From assembly GCA_027924585.1 (NCBI GenBank), contig BSBM01000001.1:55012501-55076500 (forward strand): a stretch of DNA of 64,000 nucleotides, in the 5' to 3' direction. Below are positions 12,068 through 25,138 of the stretch, piece after piece. Below the pieces are notes generated by a model. That model did not search any database and was not told the DNA's origin. It saw only the letters and a program-made list of their open reading frames with translations. Every line of letters starts with the position of its first letter. Within the stretch, counting starts at the first letter, position 1. This DNA comes from Larix kaempferi. Lineage: Eukaryota; Streptophyta; Pinopsida; Pinales; Pinaceae. A program made the translations under genes and the position numbers.

Positions 12068-13800
12068 AGAATTATGCCACACATGATTTGGAACTTGCAG
12101 CCATAGTTCATGCCTTAAATATGTGGAGGAATTATCTATTGGGAATAAAATTTCAATTAAGGACATACCATTGTGGTATGAAATAATTATTTGAGCAGCC
12201 AACATGAAATGCAAGGCAAGCTAGATGGATAGAATTTTTATGAGAATTTGATTTTGAGATCAAACACATAAAAGGAAAAGAAAATAAAGTGGTTGATGCA
12301 CTCAGTAGAAAGATGCATGAGATGCATGTGGCAGACATCACAACTTGCATATAAGATTTAAGACAACAAATTGTTAATTCTCTTGTTGAAGATGAATTGT
12401 ATGTGCAAATAAAAGAAAAATTACAACAAAAGAATTTTGAAAAGAGGTATGAAGGGTATCATTTGGAAGATGATGGACTTCTTATTTATAAAAACAGAGT
12501 TTATATTCCAAATGTGGCATATTTGAGGAGAGTTGTTATGGATAAATCCATAAAATCTCATATTCTGCTCATCCAGGATATCAGAAAAAAAATTGCTACA
12601 GCTAGGAAGCAATATTTTTGGTCGGGGATGAAAAATGGTATTGCTGAGTATATATCTAAATGCATGAATTGCCAACAAGTTAAAGTTGAGCATCAACACC
12701 GAACAGGTTTTTTGCATCCTTTGTCAATTCCAGAATGGAAATGGGAAGTAATTTCCATGGATTTTATTACAGGTTTGTCAATGACTGTGAAAAAAATTGA
12801 CTCTTTCATGGTTATGGTGGATAAATTGTCAAAATCGTCACACTTTATTCTAGTTAAATCCACCTATAAAGAAAATGCCATTGCAAAGATTTTTATGAAT
12901 GAAATTTTCAGATTGCATGGATTTCCTAAGGAAATAATTTCAGATAGAGATACCAAATTTACTTCAAACATTTGGGAAAGTATTTTTGCATACTTGGGAA
13001 CACATATGAATTTTAGCACTTCCTACCATCCACAAACAAATGGGAAAATAGAAAGAGTAAATCAGGTTCTTGAGGACATGCTTCGCATGTATGTGATGGA
13101 AAAACCATCCAAGTGGGAAGATTATCTACACTTGGTAGAGTTTGCATATTACAATGGGAAGCAAGATTCTTTGGGAATGAGTCCATCTGAAGTTTTATAT
13201 GGAAGAAAGTGTAGGACACTAATGGCATGGGATAATCCAGTGAACATAATTGTAATTCAGCTATAATTGCCTAACAAAATGGAACAAGAGGTTCCAAAAC
13301 TTAGGAAAAATTTAAAGGCAACCCAAGATAGGTAGAAAATCTATGCAGATAAGAATAGAATGCATAGATAATTCAGTTTTGGGGATCATGTTTACCTTAG
13401 AGTGAGGCCAAGGAAGAGTTCCTTGAAGCTTAAAAGTTGTGCCAAGCTATAACCAAGATATTGTGGGCCATTTGAAGTGCCCTAAAGGATAGGACTAGTT
13501 ACATATAGAATTGCATTGCCTCCTAGTACTAAAGGTCATAATTTTTTTCATGTTTATTTGCCTAAGAAATATGTACATGACCCTAACCATGTGATTGATT
13601 TGGATGTGATTTAGGTGGAATAGAGGGAGAGTTCCAAACCTAGACACTATGCATACTAACATTGCTCTGGAACCGAGTCATCGAAAAAGTAAAGGTGCAA
13701 TGGAAGCACTTCGGTCTCGATGAGGCTACGTGGGATTTGGAGGATGCCATGAAAGAGGGATAGCCATTTTTGTTCTAATTTTGAGAAAACACCGAGGACA
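12068..13800 (+). pseudogene. Decayed gypsy RNase H-integrase fragment (element B)
   Basis: Translation opens at NYATHDLELAA, a typical RNase H segment, so the fragment starts mid-domain where element A inserted. Several stops follow in the next 300 bases. A long open stretch at about 12356-13266 holds the integrase: the CX2C zinc half (CMNC) is present, but the second zinc-binding histidine is lost. The catalytic D of SMDF, D of ISDRD and E of KIERVN are all visible. After the TAA at 13264 the C-terminal module and chromodomain-like tail can still be followed through stops and frame changes to the polypurine tract. Family role as for element A's polyprotein; this copy cannot be functional. 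Confidence 0.9.
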
Positions 13801-13810
13801 GTGTTATTCC

Positions 13811-13820
13811 AAGGGGGGGA
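13811..13820 (+). other. Polypurine tract of element B
   Basis: AAGGGGGGGA sits two bases before the LTR start, as expected for a gypsy plus-strand primer. Confidence 0.88.
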
Positions 13821-13821
13821 T

Positions 13822-15246
13822 TGTAATAAACCTAGTTTTGACTTGGAATGTATTTGATCAAAATTATGTAATTGATGTAAATATGCTAGTATGGATTCCT
13901 AGTGTGGAGCTCAAGGCCAAGGCCCAACTAGTGAATGGCTAGGCATGTATGATGTATATATTTTTATTTGGACCATATGGTTGTCTTACTAAGCCACTTC
14001 AAAATTTATGTAAATATTATGTTGGAAATTAATAAAATGGTCCAAGATGGCTGTGTAAAGAGAACTGGAGGGGCTATGATTCCACTAGAGGGGAAGAGGA
14101 AGGGGGCATATGGGAAAACCAAATCCTATGTTTCCATTTGTCAACCTTAGAACTCATCCAAAATCTTCTATGTGCCTTAAATAAGCCAATTACCTTCTCT
14201 TGACTATTAAATCCAATAATTGAATGCTTATGTGAGGTTGGTGGTAAAAGTCACTTCATGTAGTTATCGAAGCATGGCAGTTGTGACAGTTATGTCAGCA
14301 GTCGATAGTCCTATTTCTTCTATTGTCAGATGCTATGTCATTTTCCTTTTCACCCTTACCTCATATTCTTGGATTCAACACTCTTTTGATCATTCTCTCA
14401 TGCATGTTCCTACACTATGTAGAGTTTTCCATTGTTTTTCATGACCATTACCGGACTGTGTTTAACCCATAATTTAGAATTGGTATATGGAGATGCATTT
14501 TTTGGAAGGGAAAATAGATGGTTAAAGGTGAGCATGGAGGTTGGGAAAGATAGGAACCTATAACCATTGAGTTATTATACTTTTGGATGCTTGAGAATCG
14601 ATGGATTAATGTTGCATGAGGTTCTCCATTGGCATACAGTAGGTTGGACTCTTACTGAACAAATTGGTAAGCACTATAAGGGTTGGATTTCCTGATGGAA
14701 CTTTGGATCAGTGAATGGAAATTCCTTCCTTTTGTTGTGTAGGGAAGTTGGAAGGAATTCCATGGCTATGATGGCTTATTGAGACCCCTGTAGAGCTCTA
14801 GTTGAGCTTTTGGCTAAGAATAGAGAGCAAAATGGGTTGTGGGATGAAAGCTAGAATATCGTAGGTGTTTCCTTCACCCTGGTGGCCTCATAGCCCAGCT
14901 TAGGGGTGGCCTCTCAATAGAAATATTATATACTAGATAGAGTGCCGATGGATGGGTGGAAAATCGCTCTTACACAACCAGTTGCTTGGATATTATTTGT
15001 TTAAAGATAAGTATTCTTATGTATTTGATGTGCAATGATTTTATTTGTATTCATGTGATAATTACGCCTATAAATTGAATGTTGTGTGTGTGGATTTAGT
15101 TTATTCCACTTTGTGTTTTATTTTCATGTATGCACATGCATTTTAGATGTATAAATTTGTAATTATGGCTATGGGGTGAAATTATGAGGCCCCGATTTAG
15201 TGAATGTCCCCTCCTGCTAGCCTAATTAAGGGATGAGGATGTTACA
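13822..15246 (+). repeat. 3' LTR of element B, 1,425 bp
   Basis: Begins TGTAATAAACC next to the polypurine tract and ends GATGTTACA, giving the perfect 5-bp inverted termini TGTAA/TTACA. The partner LTR is outside the window, so the call rests on position and termini. The following bases ATACA would be the target duplication. Confidence 0.82.
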
Positions 15247-17454
15247 ATACATTAGTCTAAAAAATTAAAATAAATATTTATATGTTCTATTTACTTTCAT
15301 ATAAATATCGATCATCTGTGTGTTATGTTTTTAATGTTTTAGTAGGATTATGAAAATCAAAGCCATCAAGCATGATGATATCCAAAACATGTTGGTAGGG
15401 ATGTCCAAGAAAGTGTACAACGATACGATCAAAGAAATATGAATGATTAAATTGGGGGAGGATATATGCAAACAACAACTTGAAGCAAATGTATGTAATC
15501 ACTAATTTTTTTTTGTGTAATCAAAACATTCAATTATCACATCAAATACCAATTTTCAATTGTTTTGTTGTTCTCAATGGAAAATAAAATGAGACCAATT
15601 TAGCACATAATATGGGGAAACAAAGCAAAAAAGGGTTGATCGCAAATTTTGCAAGTGCTTTCCTTTTCATTAATATTTCATATTTTTTATGTTTATATTT
15701 TTATTAATTTACAATCATCCATGGGATTTTTACATGTGGTGCTAACCATAATGGATTCACTTTAAGAACATGTGACATATCACATTCAATCATGGAATAT
15801 TAAACAATGCCCCTTGTTTAACAAGATATTGAAAAACACCTCCCAAAATCCTTTTATTGAACCCCCCTCCCAATATATGCTTATAATTTAAACTATATAT
15901 ATATATATACATTCTTTATGGAATTTTTAATACCCATTTTTATTTCTACCCATTCTACAGAGAAAGGACATTACTCTTATAATCTTGGAAATCACAAAAA
16001 TAACCTAAAAATAAGAAAACAAGTGCACAAACATACCAACATAAGGATATGCCACTATCATAAGATAAGGATTAGGTTCAAGGGTTTAGTGTTATACTAC
16101 TTTCACCCCTCTTCAACCTAGTACATAGTCTTACATTCAATGGGGAAATGGTCCATGTATATGGATATCTATTTGTAGACCTAGAATGAAGAGATACCTC
16201 ATTATAACACTTCATCTTTTAAATATTTGATGTTATTAACATTTTAACAAAACTCATTTATCTATCGATCAGTCTATCTATCTATCAAGATTGTCTTTAC
16301 AGTAATATTTAGGCGTTTCTTAATAACCCATTCCTATTTCCTTATCGTTCAAACTCAAAGGCACTCTCATTAGTAGATATGTGTGAGCTTGTGATCCTAG
16401 GGCTCAATTCGACCTAGGGGAGTTATTATTGTCCTTTAGGTAGAAATGAATAATTTATTCTTTGTACTCTATCATTGTATTATGTTTTATCATATTTTAA
16501 TTTAAGAATTATTTTTCCCAAGCAAACAAAAAATATTATGTTGTAAGAATGACATATGGATCATAGAAAATTCTAGTTAATACTTTAGAATTTAGTACAA
16601 AGTTGATATTTTCGTATGTGTTGAAGAAAAATCTCTTACCATGGACAAGAGGATCCATGTCCATATGGACAAAAAAATCCTTACTGCAACAACATCGGGG
16701 ATGTGTGCTTCCATATGTGTCATGAGGTGACCAAACTAACAAACAAGCAATGATACTGTAGATATGAGAGGGTGAAGAAGGGAAATATACACATTTCACT
16801 ACTAATAAATTACTGCTAACAATCCATTTTCAAATCTACACTAAGTCATGGGCCTTTTTTGATTCATTTTTTACAGAGAATTCCTTCATTTAACACATGT
16901 TTGGATGGTAATAATGATAGATCTACCATTCCTCATATGTGAAGTAGTAGCAAAAGAGGGTGCAACAATAAAATTCAATATAGATGGATTAACATTTTAT
17001 AATAAATCAGATCCTCTCATCAACATATTCAATAGTGATGCACAATCAATAACTACCATGAACTTAGTGAAAAAACATTCAAATATATATGAGTATAATG
17101 ACCCTAGATATTATTTATATGTTGGAGAATATGTTCTCATGTAGATCTGATCTATTTATCCTAAATCAATTTCTTGACTAGATTTGGTCATTTATTTAGT
17201 GTATTTCCATTGATATTCCCCATATGTAGGTATCAATATTTTTTCCCATAAACCTCTGAACAATGGTTATAACACCCTCCCCAACAACCACCCCCCACCC
17301 TCAATACATATATCCCTAATTCAATTTTAAAAATGTCTCTCCCCTTTAATATGAAACAATATATTGACTTCATTTTCACAAATTTAAAAGCCCCTTTATT
17401 AATGGAAGTGATAGGATATTGGTAAAGAAATCAATCCCGCATGGTGCTAACATA
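15247..17454. other. Intergenic, no gene recognised
   Basis: AT-rich. Short open stretches occur (for example 16905-17144, 79 codons), but none carries a motif I recognise. They may be remains of an old element that also continues beyond 23527, since element C inserted between the two parts. Confidence 0.5.
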
Positions 17455-17823
17455 TGTGAGGAACCTACAACAATTAATTGATAAAATGCACGATATATGA
17501 GATCACAAAATATTTTTATTGATCGTAGGCCACTTCGAGGGGGCAACCTCCTTTGAGTAAGATCAATACAAATAACTTCACGGTGCCTTCATTGGCCTCA
17601 ACACAAACTTATATACTAGTCTATGCAGCAATACTATGGATCAATACCATGGGTCATATAATACTACGGGACGACTTACAAATCATATGCGTCCAATACT
17701 ATGGATCAATACTATGGGCTAATACAAACTACATATAATACTGTGGGACGACTTACAAGGCATATGCATCCAACAACAATATACTAACAAAGTAAAGAGA
17801 AGGGTTGACATGGGTTCCTAACA
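17455..17823 (-). repeat. 3' LTR of element C (369 bp)
   Basis: Bounded on the left by ACATA and on the right by the polypurine tract. It lacks an 8-bp segment present in the other LTR (an ACTATGGATC-type subrepeat), which accounts for the length difference. Confidence 0.95.
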
Positions 17824-17836
17824 TCCCCTCCCCCTT
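17824..17836 (-). other. Polypurine tract of element C
   Basis: On the minus strand the 13 bases AAGGGGGAGGGGA abut the 3' LTR. Confidence 0.9.
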
Positions 17837-17852
17837 AGAATAAGCTTTGTCC

Positions 17853-20800
17853 TCAAAGCTTTAGATGTGGAAATTGTTGTTGATTCTGAAGGAGTGGTTC
17901 CCATGTAGAATTCTCTGGTTGCATTTTGTGCCACTGAATTAAGACCTTTGTGATAGAGCGAGAGATAAGATGACAAGTGCACCGATTGAGGATGACCTCT
18001 GACTCCAAAAGGATGGATCCTTCATTATCCAGTTTTGGTAAAATAGTTTGTCCTCTGATGTTGGTGCCAAGAAATTTATTTGGACAAGAGACATGAAATA
18101 CTGAATGAATTCGGGAAGAAGGTGGAAGTTCCAATTTATAAGCAACGGACCCAATATTCTAAAGAATCCTATATGGCCCATAGAACTTTGGAGCGAGCTT
18201 ATGACACCCTTTGAGTTTTGGTGAGGATTCCTTGTAAGGATGTAAACGAAGAAAATCCATATCACCTGCTTGAAAAGTGCACTTAGAACGGTGTTGATCA
18301 GCTTGTTGCTTCATTCGATTTCTTTCCATGTGAAGATTGTACCGCAAAATGCGAAGAATCTGATCATAGTTTTGAAGGACCGTGCCAACTGCCTGAACTG
18401 GTGAATTGCTGTGGGTGTATGGAAGAAGAACTGGCGGTGCCTAACCATAGACTAGTTCATATGGAGTCATTTTAGAGGTAGTGTGGTAAGAGGTATTGTA
18501 CCACCATTCGAGAGGGAGCCACTTTTCCCACTGATGTTGTTGTTCGGAGGTGAAGAAACGAAGATAAGTTTCCAATCATTTATTGATAATTTTAGTTTGA
18601 CAATTTGTTTATGGGTGATACCCTGAACTCATCTTCAGTTTGGTGTCAGTGTGGCAAAATAGTTTTGTCCAAAAATGACTAGTGAAAATTGCATCGCGAT
18701 CCGAGACAATGGAAGAAGGGATTCCATGAAGACGAAATATTTGGTCCAGGAAAATTTGTGCAATTGAAGAGGCTATATAGGGATGGCTCAGGGCACAAAA
18801 ATGACTATATTTGGAGAGGCGATCAACCACAACCAAAATCACTGTCTTCCCTCCATATTTAAGGGAACCCTTCAATGAAATCCATAGAAATATTTGTCCA
18901 AATCTGTGTAGGGATGGGAAAGGGTTTGATAAATCCTAGAAGGAGTGTTGTTTCACCCTTATTGCATTGGAAGGTATCACATTCAGCCACCATCTGTTTA
19001 ATTATCATTTTCATTCCCTGCCAAAAGAAGTTACGTCGTGCCCGCTCATACATTTTGAATAACCCAGAGTGCCCTACCGATGGAGAAGCATGGAGTTCAT
19101 AGAAGATAGCCTGTTGAAGATTTGTGCTCTGGGGAAGCACCAGACGACCCTTGTATCTCAGGGAAGCACCATCCCAAGATTAATGTGGTACAACATAAGG
19201 GTTTTTGGCCAAGCATTGGATGATTTGAGATAATGAATATTCATTGGCATAGCCATGTTGAAACAAATTGCAACCAATTTGGAATAGGCATAGAAATAGA
19301 TGAAAGAGAAACTTGGTCATCAAATGTGCGAGAAAGAGCATCCGCCAAAATATTGTCCTTACCCTTCTTGTAAGTGATATCATAGTCATAACCCATGATT
19401 TTTCTAGCCCATTTATGTTGTGCTGAGGAGGGTACATGTTGTTCCAGGAAATATTTCAGACTCTAGTGATCAGTCTTGATGTAGAAATGATTCCCTAATC
19501 GGTATGGTCGCCACTTTTGCAGTGCATGCAAAATAGCCATCATTTCCTTCTCATATGTAAAGGAAGATAAATTCTTACCAGAAAGTGCTTTGTTGGTGAA
19601 CAGAATGGGATGTTCATCTTGAAGGAGAACAACACCAATTCCATTGCCGCAAGCATCACTCTCAATAGTGAAGGGATTGGAAAAAAATCGGGCATAGCTA
19701 GAACAAATGTAGTACACATAGCTTGTTTCAGTTTGTCAAATGCACACTCAGTAGCATGCGTCCATGTAAAAGCATCCCTTTTGAATAGAGCAATTAATGG
19801 AGCTTCAATATTCCCATAATCCTTGAAAAACTTGCAGTAGTATCTAGTCAATCCCAAAAAAACACAAAGGCTCTTGAGTGTCTGAGGAGGCGGACAATTG
19901 TTCATGGCAACTATTTTGGATGGATCCATGCGAACTCCTTGTGTTTGAAACAATGTGCCCGAGATACTCTACTTACTTCTGTCCAAAAACAAATATAGAC
20001 TGTTTGGTGTGGAGATGATGGTCAGAGAAAAGTTGCATTAAAAGATCCATATGCTGGAGATGTTCATCCCATGTTTTACTGTAGATGAGGATATCATCAA
20101 AGAAGACCAGAATGAATTTCCGCAAATAGGGCTGGAATATTTTATTCATCAATGCCTGGAAAGTGGAAGGAGCATTAGTGAGGCCAAAGGGCATGACCAA
20201 GTGGCCATCATGTGTGTGGAAATCTATTTTAGGGATATCATCCTCATGAACCCGAATTTGATGATCCCCAGAACGAAGATCCAACTTGGAGAAAAATTGA
20301 CCACCATGAAGCTCATAAAAAAAAGGAATTGGAAACTTATCCTTGATTGTGAGGTGATTAAGTGCTCGGAAGTCAATGCAGAGGCACCATGACCCATATT
20401 TTTTGCGGGCAAGAAGAATTGGTGAAGAAAAGGAACTAGTACTAGGGCGAATAATACATTGGTTTAGTAAGTCCCGAAAGAGCATTTCAATCTCTTTTTT
20501 TGGTGAAATGGGTATCGATAGGGCTTGATGTTGGGAGGAACACTTCCAGGAAGGATCTGAATACAATGGTCCTCTGGCCTTGAAGGTGGCAATCCCACTG
20601 GTTCAGAAAAGACACATGTATATCTATCCAGAATTTGTTGTAGATCCAAAGGAGTAGTGGAGAATGTTGATGGTTGCATCCAAATGGAATGGATCTGGGT
20701 GATGACACCATGTGAATTCATATTAAGGATATTCTCCATGTGATGTGAACTGATGATGCTGAGAGACCCTGGTTTCAATCCTGTCAATGTGTGTTTTTTT

Positions 20801-22123
20801 TCCATTGGTTGAAAACTGCATCCAAAGTACAACCAAATCCCATAAGATGGGGCCAAGTGTGCGTAGCCATTGAGCACCCAAAACCACATCACATCCATCT
20901 AAGGCCAAGGAAAACATTTCAGAACGCAGGTTATAATCTCCCATAGATATACGCACATTGTGACACTTCCCTTTGCAAGGTAAGGTGCCCCCATTGGAAA
21001 CCATGACTTCAAAGTTGGAACAAGGATGGAAAAAACAATCAGCTTGTTTGGTGATCTGAGGGTCAATGAAGTTATGAGTGCTACCAGAATCAATGAGTAT
21101 TTTAAGAGGAAGCTTCTTGAAGTAACCCTTGACCCGCATTGTTTGGGGGGTGGTGAATCCCCCTAAAGCATAGAGAGATATCTCTGGGTGGTTGTCCTGG
21201 GACAGATGGTCAATAGGAGGCTCCTAAATGTCGACCTGATCATCTATTGTATCTGGAGCTTCTTCGCCAATTTTAGAGGTAGGCGGATAATCCACATCCA
21301 AGATATAGAGCTTTTTCTCAACACATCTATGTCCCCAAGTGAATTTCTCATCACAATTATAACAAAGCCCTTTTTCTCTACGTGTCCGCATCTCTATTTC
21401 AAACAAATGCTTGATAGGAGTTGGTCGAGGAGCTGGCGGGATGGTAGGTCACTGGGAATCCATATTTCTGAAGGGATCAAAAGTGGGTTTGGAGCGTTGT
21501 TGGGATGTGATCTTGTCCTCTTCCAACTTATCCAACCCTAGGGCTTCCATCATTGTGTTGGGATAGAACATTTTGACCTTAGATCGGATTGCATCCTTTA
21601 GACCACTGATAAAACAACTCTTATAGAAGTCAGCAGGAAATCCCTTTGTGTGATTGGCTAGTTTCTCAAATTCTATTTGATACTCTCTCACAGTTCCAAT
21701 TTGACGAATTTTAGTGAGGGATCCTATGAAGTCATCAAAGCACTAGAACCAAATCGTTGCAAAAGAAGCTGGAAAAAAATCGGGCCATTTTGGCTCTTCA
21801 TGAGCCTTGATGTACCAACATTACCATTGAAGAGCTTCATGTTCCAAATGAAAGGATGCAAGTGGAACTTTGTTGACATCAAACGTATTATGCAGACTGA
21901 AATATTATTCGGACTGATAGATCCATCCAGTTAGATTAGTACCATTGAAGCGAGGAAAATCAAGCTTCAGACCACGGAAACTGTTGGAAGAAGAGAACCC
22001 AGTGTCTGTAGAAGACTTTGACTGTTGTTTACTGTTCATGGATGAATGATCAAGATGGAGGCCGAGAAATTTTTCATCCAGATCCTAGAGTTTAGTTTTG
22101 AGGGCTGCAAGTTCTTCCTCCAT
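17853..22123 (-). pseudogene. gag-pol of element C, multiple stops and frameshifts
   Basis: Reading leftward from the ATG at 22123 (MEEELAALKTKL, then a stop) the full chromovirus order is recognisable across many frame changes. Gag spans about 22123-21210, with a zinc knuckle C-YN-C...GHRC at 21364-21323. Protease has an intact D-S-G-S-T near 21090. Reverse transcriptase has an FFDD box near 20106-20092. RNase H lies near 19740-19470 (ESDA, KTDH). Integrase covers about 19140-18440, with the first two catalytic aspartates present (SMDF, SDRD) but lysine where the catalytic glutamate is expected. A GPY-type region and a chromodomain-like tail run to about 17856. At least eight frame changes make function impossible. 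Short antisense frames on the plus strand are shadows of this region. Confidence 0.93.
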
Positions 22124-23135
22124 GGTTTTTGCTCCTGCGCGGGGTGACAAACATAACCAGGAGTTTTTTTTTTTTTTTGAATGGGTAGAAAAAAAAACAA
22201 AACTTTTTTAGTAGAGGAAAATTTGTATTTGGAAAAAACTCTGATGGGTAATTTGAGTTTGACTAGGTTTTGGACACTTTCGAATGGACAAGGAAGTACA
22301 AAATGAGGATTTCATAAGCGGGGTGAAAGAATGAGAAAAGTTGTCAAAGAGGGACAAAGAAGCAGAAGTAGGAAATGAACACTGTGGCAAAAGTTGAAGG
22401 CAATTGGTTGAAAATCGAAGAACGTATGGCAAACCCTAAAAATAGGCAAATGTGGGATTTCTAGTTTTAGGAAGTGGAATTTGGGATAGGGTCCTCAAGA
22501 ATGAAATATGCGGAATGGGATTGCAGGGGTGTCAGTGAAGTTTCAAGGGAAACCGATTTAAAACAAAGGAGATATGGAGAAAAAAACAAAAAAAAAATTA
22601 TTTAATTTTTTTTTTTTCCGGAATGGATCTGCAACGACGCGGAAGTGATCGACAACAAATGGATCTGAAACGGCATGGAAGTGATTGGAAACAGATGGAT
22701 CTACAAGGACGCGGAAGTGATCGACAACAGTTCAGCTGAAAATAGATATGGACCCCCGGTATGCTCAGCTTCCTAACGGTTCAAGGGATTCACTCGGCCA
22801 CCAATGTTGTCTGATGACTTGTGTATTGGGGTAGTACTCCTCACTCCACGGCTCAGGTAAAACTGATAACCACTTTTTCACAAACGACAGCTCTTGTTTT
22901 ACCTCATGGGTGGGAACTAGTCAATAAGATAGGGGGTCGTTGCACTTTTCGCTGCCAGGTCCTCTCAATGGGACAGCTACTTCGGGGTTCCTATGGTACT
23001 CCTCACAATGCGTTTTAGGGCTTATGCCCAAGTACTTCCCACAGTTAAGCGGATAGGGATTTTTCCCAGATCCGAACCTGCAATAGATGAGAAAAAAAAA
23101 TTGGCAGAAATTCCACCTAACAAGCCCAAGAAAGT
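22124..23135 (-). other. Untranslated leader of element C
   Basis: About 1.0 kb between PBS and gag ATG with no credible coding. It contains homopolymer tracts near 22160 and 22600 and a 36-bp triplicate. Confidence 0.7.
22623..22730 (-). repeat. 36-bp tandem repeat, 3 copies, in element C leader
   Basis: Units start ATGGATCT at 22623, 22659 and 22695 with exact 36-bp spacing; the first and third units are nearly identical, the middle one is diverged. Confidence 0.9.
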
Positions 23136-23147
23136 GCTCTGATACTA
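23136..23147 (-). other. Primer binding site of element C
   Basis: Minus strand reads TAGTATCAGAGC, one mismatch from the initiator-Met tRNA complement TGGTATCAGAGC, two bases inside the 5' LTR. Confidence 0.92.
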
Positions 23148-23149
23148 GA

Positions 23150-23526
23150 TGTGAGGAACCTATAACAATTAATTGATAAAATGCACGATATATGAGATCA
23201 TGGAATAATTTTATTGATCGTTGGCCACTTCGAAGGGGCAACCTCCTTTGAGCAAGCTCAATACAAATAACTTCACAGTGCCTTAATTGGCCTCAACACA
23301 AACTTATATACTAGTCTATGCGGCAATACTATGGGTCAATACCATCGGTCATATAATACTACAGGACGACTTACAAAGCATATGCGTTCAATACTATGGA
23401 TCAATACTATGGGCTAATACATACTATGGATCAACATATAATATTACGGGATGACTTACAAGGCATATGCGTCCAACAACAATATACTAACAAAGTAAAG
23501 AGAAGGGTTAACATGGGTTCCTAACA
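23150..23526 (-). repeat. 5' LTR of element C (377 bp)
   Basis: Starts TGTGAGGAACC next to the PBS and ends CCTAACA beside the target duplication ACATA. Confidence 0.95.
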
Positions 23527-24083
23527 ACATACAAATAAGATTGATTGAAACATTTTATTAAAATTGGATTACATATGGGTTGTCATTATATGCTAGAGAA
23601 TCAAGGGCTAATTAAATAGATTGTAAGTTAACTACGTTGTTTTACTTCCCTTATTTTATAATAATGGAACAACAAGAAACATTTAATTATATACTGTGTC
23701 ATGGCATATAAAACTCATAGGAAAAAATGTATGAAGTGGACCCACCAAAAAATATGTTGAGATATGGCATGAAGAATGGATTTGAAAGAATGTGTATTGT
23801 GTATGAATCATTCATTGCTATGGTATGCCTTTCAATATACATAAACATAATCATTCATTCCACTTTATTTATTTGTACAAAAACATAATGAGGAGAAACA
23901 AAATCAAGTTGCTCAACAAAACATTGCAAATAACCCAACTACACTATCCCTTGTAAGTGTTGAAGAAATTAGGCTTGCAAGTAGCTTGAGCACAATATTT
24001 GATGAGATGTGGGGCATTTTTTTAGGATTCAAATACTATACCTAAGTATCTACTATTCCAAGTGATTATTTTGGATTGAAAAA

Positions 24084-24136
<53 letters not shown>

Positions 24137-24745
24137 AGAAACATACAATATACTAGTAAAACTTGCCATTTCTGGCGAATATTATAAAAAACACATTTCA
24201 TGTAAATTTAGGCTACTTGTTAGAATTAAAATGGCCAATTAGTGAATTTATTTTTTGAAGAGAAGGTAAAAAAAATAGCCAATTGGCAAAATTTCACCCC
24301 TTAAACACACCCTGGTGAGATGAATGATTATCAAAATAACTAAATGCAAGAGACGAATTGTTATCAATATAATTGAATGTAAGAGATGAATTATTATCAA
24401 TATAATTGAATGTTACAACTTTTATATTTTGGAATGCTTATATATAAAATTAGACATGTGTTTATAGTGGACATGTTGTCCCAATTGGTATGATGATAGG
24501 TTAGTAATAAGTGTACCACTTATTTATTGACATTTTAATTATCATGGACTTTTATGTTGTTCCATTTTGTATTGAAAATGGTCCCTTGTCCATATGTAAT
24601 AAAATGGGTTTCTTGTTCTATTGCAGTTTCTAGTGTTGTAAAATGTTGCATTATAATGATTTACATATGGCTAATTTTACATTATGATAATGAATACAGG
24701 TGAAATTAGTTGGTATATTTGTTTAGATGATACAGTACATTAGTA
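23527..24745. other. Intergenic, no gene recognised
   Basis: AT-rich, with an (AT)n tract at 24087-24133. Presumably the continuation of the DNA left of element C. No protein motif recognised. Confidence 0.5.
24087..24133. repeat. (AT)n microsatellite
   Basis: About 23 uninterrupted AT units. Confidence 0.97.
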
Positions 24746-25008
24746 TAGGGTGAATCCATGAAGATGGGTAACACTTTTGAGCCAAAAGTGACGGTAAAAA
24801 TTTGAGTTTTTACTCATTTATTAAATTGAAGCTCTCAAAACTCATATATCCTTTGTGAATTCCGACATGTAACAAAAAAAATAAATTGTAGGAAATTATG
24901 TTGTCTTTCCACCTATATTTTTAAAAAATAATAATATTGTTATTTAATTTGCCAAAATTGCATTTAATGATATGTGTGTTCTTGTAAATTTTAGGAAAAG
25001 TTAACAAG

Positions 25009-25035
25009 TGGCTTGTGTGTACGTAAAATAATTTA

Positions 25036-25090
<55 letters not shown>

Positions 25091-25138
25091 GCTTGTGTGT
25101 ACGTAAAATAATTTAGTGATATATATATATATATATAT
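25009..25138. repeat. Duplicated segment with (AT)n tracts
   Basis: The 36-38 bases ending TTTAGTGAT followed by (AT)n occur twice (25009-25086 and 25087-25138), which looks like local duplication mediated by the microsatellite. Confidence 0.88.

Larger units (their letters stand above)
12068..15246 (+). mobile_element. Ty3/gypsy element B, right part (host of element A)
   Basis: Directly after element A the DNA encodes the middle of a gypsy RNase H, then integrase, a polypurine tract and an LTR ending at 15246. The 5' part should lie left of element A, outside the window. Many in-frame stops show that it is older than A. Confidence 0.9.
17455..23526 (-). mobile_element. Complete Ty3/gypsy chromovirus element C (Reina-like), minus strand
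   Basis: LTRs at 17455-17823 and 23150-23526 share termini TGTGAGGAACC / GGTTCCTAACA. The 5-bp target duplication ACATA is perfect (17450-17454 and 23527-23531). The PBS lies inside the right LTR and the polypurine tract inside the left one, so transcription runs leftward. About 24 substitutions and one 8-bp indel between LTRs (about 93.5% identity by eye) make it clearly older than element A. Total length 6.07 kb, short LTRs, the CX2C...GHRC zinc knuckle and a chromodomain-like C-terminus fit the Reina clade (inference from known family features). Confidence 0.95.

Noticed and set aside
16905-17144. 79-codon frame as a transposase fragment
   Set aside because: No motif of a known transposase could be identified.
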